Of a DNA stretch of 64,000 nucleotides, positions 22,493 to 32,149 are shown one piece after another; position 1 is the stretch's first letter; every line of letters begins with the position of its first letter. This DNA is from Annulohypoxylon bovei var. microspora (lineage: Eukaryota; Ascomycota; Sordariomycetes; Xylariales; Hypoxylaceae): positions 78,708 to 142,707 of the forward strand of contig MU405314.1 in NCBI GenBank assembly GCA_022836615.1, in the 5' to 3' direction. A program made the translations under genes and the position numbers. The notes beneath the pieces are model-generated. The model saw only the letters and a list, made by a program, of their open reading frames with translations. It ran no database searches and was not told the DNA's origin.

Positions 22493-23707
22493 TCATTCCT
22501 CAGACACCCTCCAGACAAGCTTCTCTCCGCTCACCCCCTTTCGAATCAAACCTAACGCCTCAGTAGCTCTCTCCAGCAAATTACGCCCCTCGATCACACG
22601 GAAGCGATTCGGTGCTACGTAGCCTGCTGCTAACAGCGCTGGCATGATCTCTAGCTGTAGCTTCTCCTTGAAGAGCTCATTCTAACTCGGTATTAGTTTA
22701 CGCTAGGCAATTATCCAGGAGGCAAAAAGGGTCATAATCGTACCTTCCAGTAGAAGTGTGTCCGAACCCCCCGCACATCGACGCCTTGAGCCCACGGGGC
22801 ACTAGTGCTTGCATCCATCGAGTACTCGGGCGCATCTGCCTCGGTAGCATGCTTCAGGATGACGGGCAGCATGATTGCGACCGTCGTGCCGCTCCGAGCG
22901 ATCTTGGAAAGCGCGTCGATCGAGCCGGCCTGCGAGCCGATGCAATCGACGATGAGCGGGAAAGCCGGCGCATCCCGTGGCTGGTGTGTCGCCAGCAAGT
23001 CGTCGACAATCGTCGGGCTCCTGTAGTCGAAGACTTCCTCGGCGCCCTTCGACTTGAGGTATTTGTGGTGCTGTGGCGATGCCGTCGCGATCAAGTGACG
23101 GTATCCGTAGAATTTCAAGACTGCTATGGTGAGCTGCCCTACCGAAGACGAGGCGCCCCAAATCAAGATCCGCTCATCTGCCCTAGGCGGTACGTATCCT
23201 TCAGGCTTTGGCCAGGGAGTAGGTAGTCCGAGATCAGCTGAGATGGTATTGAATGCGGTGACGAGATTCTCGGGAAGTGTGACAGCCTGTTCCAGCGAGA
23301 AGCCATCGGGAACCGCTATACAACAACTAACTAGCAGTGTGGCCCTTCTTCCGCGGGTGCATAGTACTTACCTTACCGAAGACCCATTCAGGAGCCGTCG
23401 CATACTCTTGATGGGCCTTCCACTTCGGTTCCTGGTGTGCGAAGCCAAACACCCTATCGCCAACTTTCAGGTGCTTCACGTCAGGTCCAACTTCAACGAC
23501 AACACCGGCCGAAGACGACCCGGTTCTATAAGGAGGTTCGACTAGGAGGCCGCCATCTGCTTGGTGGAGGTCGAGAGGGGTAGACGCCGTCCATTTGACA
23601 TGGACCAAAATCTCGTCGCCCACTGGTGAGATGGTAGGGTATTGGTGGATCTCATAAGGGGCTCGAGGCGCTACTATTACAAGTGCATCATGTGTTCGCG
23701 TTGCCAT
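22493..23707 (-). CDS. Medium-chain dehydrogenase/reductase (zinc-type alcohol dehydrogenase-like, ToxD-like)
   Basis: The exons are 23707-23377, 23315-22744 and 22681-22493 (introns of 61 and 62 nt). They join to 363 residues without a stop. The N-terminal GroES-like domain is clear (GDEILVHVKWTASTPLDLHQ, then TGSSSAGVVVEVGPDV, KVGDRVFGF). The nucleotide-binding motif is WGASSSVGQLTIAVLKFYG, followed by a strand with ASPQHHKYLKSKGAEEVFDY. The C-terminus (IEGRNLLERATEALGLIRKG) is also typical. The catalytic and structural zinc cysteines of true alcohol dehydrogenases are not seen, so an NADPH-dependent enoyl or quinone reductase activity is more likely. The splice site after the TTCG at 23377 was chosen because it restores the family motif VFAVPDGFSLEQA. 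The substrate is unknown. The broken gene at 24243-25616 lies upstream on the same strand, with no sign of a cluster. Confidence 0.87.
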
Positions 23708-24242
23708 GGTGGGTAGATTTCTTTATAAGCGAAAGTGGAAAGAGAACTAATAAGTATTGATTCAAGCTAGTTATTATTGTTAGGGACGAAAATGAGTTCT
23801 AGTTGGTGACAGCCTCTTCCACTTTATGCTTGATGGTTTGCTGACAAATTGGATGAATTTGTAAGCTATAAGTACTCCCAGCTCCACCAAGTTTCACCAA
23901 TTTGGTCGGCGCTAGAAATGGTGAAATTCGAATTGGTAAACAGACAACGTGTCATCATAGATGGATCAGTAGTTAAAATGGAGTCGCGTTTACCAGATCG
24001 ATACGTAATATGTTATAAGATCGGTGCATGAGGCAGCATACCCGCATTTATCAGGGATGAGTGAAGAGGGTAGGAAGAGTACCTATAAACTTAAGTAGAA
24101 CTTTTACTCGAGGCACTTGCTATTTTTCAAAAGAAAAATGAAAGGGGTCATCTGAAGCGCGTGTGAATGACCCAGTAAGAAGACGAGTGTAGTCCATCGT
24201 TATAGACTTGGTGCAATTTCCCTCTGCAGTAAAAGTGAGCAC
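23708..24242. promoter_or_regulatory. Spacer: promoter of the reductase and 3' flank of the broken gene
   Basis: About 530 bases with no gene. It holds the presumed promoter of the minus-strand reductase. A 60-codon ORF at 23849-24031 is not convincing. Confidence 0.4.
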
Positions 24243-25616
24243 TTAAACATCATCGCCTGTCCAAATGCCACCAGCATCATCCATCATGGACCAAAGAGAT
24301 TGTGGACTTAGACCCATACACAGTTTAGGGTAAAGCTCGCACAACAGGGAGTCGATTGATACCTTGAAGTGGCCTGGATACCCTCCTGGCTCGCCAGCCT
24401 CTATTACGTCGACAACAGTACCTAACATAAGGCACACCACTATCATTCGTTCCGTCGGTAAGGGCTGAATCTACTGCCCTAGCGTCGCCTAGAACTAGAA
24501 CACTAATATCCAGGCCCGCGGCGACACCCCCCATTGCTTTAGCGAGATGGAAATGTCTGAGTTCGGCTCAGCATGAGTAGGTAGGTAGGTCGGAAGAAAC
24601 GCGCGAAGTATCACTTACCTTCTAGCTTCCTCCGCACTCACGTCTTGAAGTCGCGGATCCTCGATCATCTTGAACCCCAACGTCTCCTGAATTTTCTCAA
24701 GGCCATCACCAGTCTCGCCGCTGAGCTGCTCATCACACATCGCATCAAGCTTCTCCTGAAACTGTTCCCAGCGGCTCTCAGAACTATAATAAGTTCGAAC
24801 CATGACAAAACCCCACGGCGGGAAGCCTACTCGTTGGAGGGTTTGGACTAAGGGGGATGGAACCGCATCCACCCCCTGAGCAGCTAAATTAGCCGTCGAT
24901 GAGCTTTGGTTGGCTTCATTTCGGGCTTGCATGAACCTTGTAAGGTCCTATGAACACAGGTGAGCGAATTGAGTTAAGCAGCAAGCTGGACGTCGCGTTA
25001 GAGGCGCTCACTAACCTCATTTGAGAGTCGCGACAACAACTCGAAGCTAGGACAGATGGCCTGTTCTATTGTCCAGCCAGCAGGGATGTAACTCGGAGCA
25101 CTAGTGGGTAGTTGACTCTGCTTTTGGGCTCTTCGGACATCGTCCGCTGTCTTCCCAGCAGCCCGGAGTCGATGTTCCTATTTCGTCAACAGCCGTGCTC
25201 GGTACGCGGCCTTTAGGCCAATCCGAACCTCATAAAACGTACCTCCTCCGAGAGCTTCGCGGCAAGGTTCACATCGAGACCTCTTGCTTGGTCAACAGTC
25301 CATCAGGACAGGACATACGCTGGAGGTGTGAGGGGTCGCTCTTTAGTCTTCAAGAGGGCTGCATTAAGCTCTTGGACTTTTGTGTACTCCGCGGAGAAGG
25401 GGAATTTGCGAATAGTGCCCCAGAGGAGTTTGCGTTCCTTATCGGAGTTAGCGATGCAAACACGAATGCAATTCAATTCGGATGTGCCGGTCGGACTTCT
25501 TCTAGAATCTGACTGAAGTCGCTAAGAGTGAGCGCCTGAACTCGGTTGCTACTCCAATCCGGCGGGAACGCGATATGCGCCCAAGCCGGGCGACTGTCTG
25601 CCTGCGGTTCCGACAT
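24243..25616 (-). pseudogene. Conserved fungal hypothetical protein, broken by two frameshifts and a stop
   Basis: Read on the minus strand from ATG 25616 (MSEPQADSRPAWAHIAFPPD), a series of segments in order resembles one fungal protein family of unknown function. These are ALTLSDFSQILEEVRPAHP; then, after a one-base frame change near 25480, NCIRVCIANSDKERKLLWG; then an in-frame TGA near 25297 inside an otherwise open frame (PLTPPAYVLS, then WTVDQARGLDVN); then exons joined at introns near 25190-25240 and 24950-25015; then GFPPWGFVMVRTYYSSES and HFHLAKAMGGVAAGLDISVL; and a second frame change near 24425 before DVIEAGEPGGYPGHFKVSID. The stop can be explained by one C-to-T change (CGA to TGA). 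An unusual 36-nt intron could hide it, but that would be too short for fungi. Three lesions make a pseudogene the best call. No function is known. Confidence 0.7.
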
Positions 25617-26039
25617 GGGAATGTACGGTTTCGGCGCAAATATCTGGTGGATCTGAGCTTGGCACGGGGGCAAGGGGATCCAAATTATGTACTAATTTTA
25701 GGACTAAAGCGCGTATGACCTATCAATTTGGAAATATGTAGAAAGAAAGATAGGGAGCGGGATAGTTTTCTTCAATATTAAAATAGAAAAAATAAAACAA
25801 CATAGGCATTCCATTTCTGCTTACCTATGTAATGTATTTTCTAGTATGGGTAGGATGTTACACCAAATAGGGGTATTTGAGAATTTGAAAGTTTTATAAA
25901 TACAACAAATATGTTAGGATTCCACTTCTAGAATTGAGCTACATCGATTATAATGTCATTCGCAATGATCGAGCAATTGAAACTCTCAGAATAACGCCAT
26001 GTTGAATGGGCTATTGAATGGGATATACTCTCCTCGTGC

Positions 26040-26154
26040 TATCCCCTCATTATGTAATCAGCACCAACTGGCAGCCAAAATATGTATAAATTACTTAAGT
26101 GGGTAGTATAAGAGATAGCTGCAGCACAATTCAATACAGCATCATTCGCACATG
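26040..26154. repeat. Dispersed repeat, TATCCCCTCATTA family, copy B
   Basis: It starts TATCCCCTCATTATGTAATC and ends ATTCGCACATG, with AGCCAAAATATGTATAAATT inside. It matches copy A at 4761-4889 in order of blocks, with many substitutions and small gaps. The two are in the same orientation. Confidence 0.55.
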
Positions 26155-27600
26155 GCGCATTTAATGCAACCCTGATTCTGCACCCCGCTGCCATGTTAGC
26201 GAGATATAGCATGGGCATGATGGCAAGAACCATAGTAGCGCATCGACGCAGTAGTTGTTTCCTTATAGAATCAGTAATATCGATTTCGCGAAGATAGGGG
26301 TAAGGGGAACTACAGACCCGGTTTCAGTTTGTTGCAGCTTGCGTCTATGAAGGATTGATGTCCTAGACTACTACCTAATGAGAGGTCGATGCTGTTATTG
26401 AACACGGCAATCTGGCAGTAGTCACCTAACTAGTATTTGCCATAGTTCGGGGTCGCTCCGAATGCCACTCCGTTAGTTGAAGGAGCAACCGTCACACTCA
26501 TGTCGTATACCCTTTCTTATCCCACGTGCAAGACAGCTGCGTGCGGCTTCAGTGGTAATAACAAGGCGAGATAGTGCATGAATAACATCGGTGCGCCGTC
26601 GTTCGTGAGAACATAGAAAATTATTATTACAAGAGCAGATCGTGACTTGTAACAAAGAGCAGTAGGTGCTGTATGGCAATATGGAGATATTCAAAATGAA
26701 ATTAGACTATCTAGTATGATAAGAACCTTTTCCTTGGTAGAAGCATGGTTTGAGTATGTTAAATTTCGTTCTTTAGTCTGCCGTGGTTGAGAATCAAGTC
26801 ATAGTATAGGTAGGTAGGTACTCATTAAGTCCGCCTTGAAGGCATGTAGGTATCTTCAGCAGATGACACTCTCGGCACCACAACACCAGGAAGAATTTAT
26901 CTATCCTTGAAGCCAATAAATAAACCAGCCGATACATTTTCTCAATACATATAGGGAAAATTCGCGCCTAAGAACAAGACAACCTACCCTGCTCAACTAT
27001 CTGCAGCACAGTTCGCTAGCGATAAGGGAAAGGGAAACATCGGTCTCTACAATAACCTATGTGGAAAAGATCAGGAGAGAGCTTACTACTACTTCGAGAA
27101 CTATGTTTTAACCTGCCTAAGGCGATAACACGGTATCAGCTACTCAGTGTTCGGAACCATCACACCCTTAATCCACTAGGTACACCATCGAGTAACTAAT
27201 TCAACCAATTTAACCATACCGCCCCAGTTTTTTTTAAGTGGGTTGTAATTAAATTAATTTAACGAAGCTATTGTGGGTTGAATTGGTGTAATAAGTGTAT
27301 TAATTGTAGAGTTTTAATAGATATTAAACCTTATTATTAGTAATTGTTAAGGATTATTGTTAAATTTGGTAATAATATTAATAAATATTAGTAAAAAACT
27401 TTTGTAGTAATTATTGTGGTAAATGAATATATGTGGCGTTGGTAAAATTTTTAGCCTTATCGTTATTTTGAATTAAAGCTTTGATTATTATTGAAATTAC
27501 CACTTTTGTATGTGTTTTTGCGTTTTTTAAACAGCTTGTTTAGATTAATGATGCCTTCGTAACACCCCTGATTCGGGGGCCTCGAATCTAATATCGAACC

Positions 27601-27710
27601 TCCATCCAAATCGATGATAGCCCATCCAAACTGACGATAACCCATCCAGCTCGATTACAACCCACCTAGATCGATTACAACCCATCCAATCCGATTACAG
27701 CCCATCTAAA
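27601..27710. repeat. 20-bp tandem repeat, about 5.5 copies
   Basis: Units of exactly 20 bases begin at 27601, 27621, 27641, 27661 and 27681, with half a unit at 27701. The consensus is roughly CCCATCCAAATCGATTACAA. Differences between units are mostly transitions. It lies next to an AT-rich block and may be part of a decayed element. Confidence 0.8.
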
Positions 27711-27853
27711 GGGTGGCTTGATCTCGTGGGAGCTGGCGACGACGACGAAAGTGGGAATAGCTTTACGTAAAACAGGATTACTAATATGATATAGGGGATT
27801 CTTGCGCTTAATACATCATAACTAACTCAATTCAACTAGCCGTTTTGCAAACT

Positions 27854-27938
27854 AATTACACCAATTCAACTGAGGCTATTCGTGATTACGTAACAAACCA
27901 ACTAACTACACCAAGGCCTCAGTTGAGTTGGTGTAGTT
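27854..27938. repeat. Small inverted-repeat element or hairpin
   Basis: The left arm, 27854-27876, starts AATTACACCAATTCAACTGA. The right arm, 27916-27938, gives AACTACACCAACTCAACTGA on the other strand. They agree at 21 of 23 positions, and both differences are C/T. Related motifs (TTGAATTGGTGTAAT) recur at about 27279, so these may be subterminal repeats of a decayed element of about 0.7 kb spanning 27190-27940. No target duplication was found. Confidence 0.5.
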
Positions 27939-28684
27939 GTTCCGAGCACTGCTCGTGAGACCTACCTTTACTGAACCATATGGTGCAGAGAGCTAATAAA
28001 ATACCAGGATATGATAAGACGCATAATAGTCGTGATTAAGTACATGAACTCCAGTGAAGTACAATTCCACGGGCTTGTATCCTGTTACAATACTGCTTTG
28101 TACTGATATCTCATTCAGGTTCAAGCATCCTTCGAAACCACTCTAAACAGGTTTCGGTATGTGCTGTTAGTCTACCATAGTCCCAATATGTCTGAATAAG
28201 CATTGTATGCTAACGACACTAGCCGAGCTCTAGATAGTAAACTCCCAATCATAGGGGTTGGTTTATCCCTGGAGGACGCGTTGACTGCATATTACAAAAG
28301 CTTTTTTCAGGCCATGCAAGACAACGTCGTCAAATATGTACGAAGGAGGCTCCCCGATATGATTAAGTTCTAGCAGAGCACTCAGGGGCGGGACCTGTAT
28401 GGAGCCACTAATGCGGGAGTTGTTGTGACTGACCTACAGGACCTCCTAACTAACACAGTGACCTTCCTGGAAATCGAGAAGTCGTTTATATAAGTGTTTG
28501 AATTACTGAATGGAAAGACGGCTTTTTAGTAAGTCAATTTTTAGCCGAGGCAAAGATTTATAACCTCGTGTTTGCCTGAGTGCTCAAGATTTAACTCGGG
28601 CAGAATGGCGTCAACGTAAATGAAATGAAGCATGTGCGAATTTGTATTGATCCTACTGTATTGCGCCGTGGAAGGAACTACTAG

Positions 28685-28764
28685 GTATCCCCTCATTTGT
28701 TTACCTAAGTAAATTTCACATGCCATAGGTCGCGATAAATGCCAATTACGTAATGAGGGGATAC
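28685..28764. repeat. 80-bp inverted-repeat unit of the TATCCCCTCATT family
   Basis: GTATCCCCTCATT at 28685-28697 is matched perfectly by AATGAGGGGATAC at 28752-28764. The left arm is the same sequence that starts the repeats at 4761 and 26040, so this may be a minimal deletion derivative of that family. Confidence 0.5.
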
Positions 28765-29450
28765 GGGCGCATACTCCATTTATTTTGACGCTATTCTCCG
28801 CTGATTAGCACAATCAATCTGGACTGTCTGGATCACATTCGCGAACTTCCTGATCAGGGTTTTTACATATACTAGAGATGTGAAGTTGGAACTGCATTGC
28901 TAATAGAGAGGCGAACTGCCAGAAATTCGGCGCGTTGCAACCCTTCGTGACTTCGGCGATCACCACCGTCGGACAGCAACCCGGTAGGTAATTAGCCAGG
29001 CATCTTATGAGAGCCAACTGCCCAGTGTTCGAGAACCATAGGATCTTTTAAAACCTACGATACCCCGTCGCTACCTTATAAATTACATATAATTTTTTTT
29101 CACTCCTATGCAATATCTTTTAAACCTTACTGCCCTATGTATAATAAATTAAGTACCTAAGTACTTGCTGTTTTGGGAATGCTCACAGCCCTTTTAACCA
29201 ATCAGAATTGAATTGCTTATACTTGCAGCTTGGCGCTAAGGAAATAAGTATATTTTGTTATATTAGTACTAATAGGTACTCATCATGCACGGATTGAAAT
29301 AGAGAAACCAATACAGTTCGAAGCCATTCATGTCTAGACTGAGCGCCTTCGAACTTCGCCAATGAGAAAAAAACGTAGGAGGATTTTTCTATGCCGATTG
29401 AAGCGCGGGTTGAGGAACCTTAGTGTAGCGGACCTCCAACAAATATCTTA

Positions 29451-29490
29451 CTAACCCTATCCCTATCCCTAACCCTATCCCTATCCCTAA
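29451..29490. repeat. Interstitial telomere-like repeat, two 18-bp units
   Basis: The block is two perfect copies of CTAACCCTATCCCTATCC followed by CTAA. The underlying six-base unit is the fungal telomere unit (CCCTAA), with CCCTAT variants in a fixed order. The variant order shows duplication of an 18-bp unit, not plain telomere growth. Confidence 0.7.
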
Positions 29491-31313
29491 CGATGGTCGT
29501 ACCTTTTAGCGATCACAAGCAGCCCATCATAACCAGCCTACGCCACATCCTCGACCTCCGCCTCCGCCTGCCACGGAAATCCCAGCGGCAAGTCGGCTAG
29601 CCTGATGAGCTTGTCACGTCCTCTCCTTCAAGGGGGGTCACATCGTGGTGGCACGTCGCATTGAGGTGCTATTATCACGATACAAACCTAGCAGATGGAG
29701 AAACAACTATGTTGTTACGCAAGGAGCTCCAACCCCTTGTGCCTACGGAATGCGGTATACATATACAGTATGCCCTTTGTCTGCTCTGTTCCAGGACTAA
29801 CCCCAATGGTCCCCTAAGGGCTGAGCCCCCATCCTGCTGGGTCCCTGGTCCAGACCTCAAGGCCATCCTCCCAAGGGGCGAGGCGTGGCAAGGCAGAGAA
29901 GACCTCTGACACACTACGAGTTTCAGCGACGGTCGTGATATAGAATTTCGACTCAGCACGTTAGACGTCTAGGCGGGTATTTCTTTTCAACTGCTCATAT
30001 AAGTTATCGTAGGAATCAAAATGTGCATGTAGCATTATGGATTTGGTGTAATAAGAAGACTTAGCTTTCCCCTTCGCCCACAAGTACGACGAGTTAGTTA
30101 CCTAGTCAGTCAAGTCATCATTCAAGCCCATACCGTAAGTCAGTGTTAACTCGAGCAAAGCTGGGTTACATTATACGATGACATCCTGTTTGAATACCTT
30201 TCTAATAATTATTAGCAAGTCACCAATATACTTTGGAAGTTTCACACATCGTCCAACAGGTTAGTAGGTGAATGAGTCCTGGCATTCTTAACATGTGTAG
30301 TGGCTAAGTACTTGAAATTATTTGGTAACGAGCTACCTGATTTTCCTAAGCCCAGAAGACATTGCATATATTAGGCGGGATCCAACGAACTAGTTAATTA
30401 GTAGAGAAATATGCAATAGTTTAGGGGGAGGTAACAGGAGTTGGTTGCTAGAGGCGACATTTGATGAGTGGCTACCTTAACTTGCCTGAGATGACCATGT
30501 CCTAGTTGCCAGATCTACAAGTACCAAAGGAACATTCTTAGAGGATTTGACCCCAAAACAAGGATTTTAGTTAGAATTCTCAGGTTTTAGAACCCGGTTA
30601 GGTTAAGCATTGATTTGGTTGTAAAATTACGAAGTCAAAGTTGAAACGAGGCCTAACATTGCACCCATAAGAGTTCTCTAAGAAGTTCGCCTACTCAGGT
30701 GTCTAGGTAGGTACCTACCTACGTTTATTGTCTTTAAGCTAGGAGTGGACCTTTAAGTTAAGTTGTCCTTAGCCAAATGACATATATCCTACGATAGGGG
30801 TTATGACCCCTTTCAGATAAAAATGTACCTTAGGTATCCAAGTAAGGGGTATTGCTAACGATAACCTCTCAATTTATGGTCAACATTGTTAATGTATTAA
30901 AGGTTTTACCACAATATTAATCATGCATGATTTCTAAAATTAAGAACGAAATTTGGAATAACATTCCACACGCATATATTACGCCAGTTAAGATGTGACA
31001 CCAGAATGGATCAAACCCACCTTTCAAACACGAATTATATCATTTTCGATGGGTTTCAATATGACAAATACACGTTAACTCCACCATCGTTATCTAGTGA
31101 TCCCGCCAGAGTTAAACGACCAGGCTAATCAGACGGTCTTGTGTTTATTTAGAGCGGGTGAAGGCTCCGACTGAATGTACCCGAACGGATAGTATCATCC
31201 GCATTAAATGTCAACGGAGACATTTAAAAACACCATGAGACGCGAAAACGAGGATTAGCTGACTACATGTTACGAAGGTATTTATGAATAGATATTGGAA
31301 TATTACTTTGTTT

Positions 31314-32149
31314 TAAGTTGATCCACCAGTATGCGAACATACCGAGTGCGGGCCACCGATTTCCCATACAAAATCGCCAAAACACGATATTCATAACTTA
31401 ATAAATAAAATAGCTACAAATAAAACGTTTACGTATTTGAACAGTTTATTATAAATTATAATAATATAAAAAGTCTTAGAAATTTTAAAAAATCGTACGT
31501 ATTTTTAATTAATTGTTGAAATCGCAAGGTTTCGTTTTATATAGAAAACACATACAAAATACTACGTTCACTTTTAAAATTCATAACTTGACAAATAACG
31601 AATGTATATTTTTAATGCAAATGAAATTAAAATACGCCTGCTTTAAGGTTTATAATGTATAATTCTCTTACGTATAAGTAATTTATTAAATTAAGTATTA
31701 AGAAATGTAAATTTCGGGGGAAATTTTTCCATATAAAAATGAACCCAAAAATCTATAACTATTTTTATTTAAATGGAAAAATTATTTTATTATTTGAAAG
31801 TTTTACATATTATACATAACATGGAATATTATTTTATAAAAATAGAAATAAAATTAAAAATGCATTGGTTATTTAATTATAAATTTTAAAAATGAACGTG
31901 ATATTTTGTATATGTTTCCCATATAAAACGAAACCTTGCGATTTCAACAATTAATTAAAAATACGTACGATTTTTTAAAATTTCTAAGACTTTTTATATT
32001 ATTATAATTTATAATAAACTGTTCAAATACGTAAACGTTTTATTTGTAGCTATTTTATTTATTAAGTTATGAATATCGTGTTTTGGCGATTTTGTATGGG
32101 AAATCGGTGGCCCGCACTCGGTATGTTCGCATACTGGTGGATCAACTTA
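31314..32149. mobile_element. 832-bp element with 227-bp perfect inverted arms on a TA target
   Basis: The element is 31316-32147, flanked by TA on both sides (31314-31315 and 32148-32149). The arms, 31316-31542 and 31921-32147, are perfect reverse complements over 227 bases. Beyond them the similarity continues with mismatches towards the centre. The tip AGTTGATCCACCAGTATGCG resembles the right tip of the Fot1-like element in the amidase (AGTCGATCCACCGTTATACG); 21 of the first 28 positions agree. This points to a long-arm, non-autonomous Tc1-mariner relative. The element is very AT-rich and has no ORF. A transcript through it would fold into a hairpin of over 220 bp, a possible small-RNA source (inference). 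Confidence 0.9.

Larger units (their letters stand above)
25674..31313. other. Gene desert with decayed repeats, first part
   Basis: No intact gene is seen. The region holds copy B of the dispersed repeat (26040-26154), an AT-rich stretch at about 27220-27560, a 20-bp tandem repeat (27601-27710), a small inverted-repeat element (27854-27938), a 13-bp inverted repeat of the TATCCCCTCATT family (28685-28764) and a telomere-like block (29451-29490). The few ORFs (for example 29661-29909) resemble nothing known. Confidence 0.45.
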
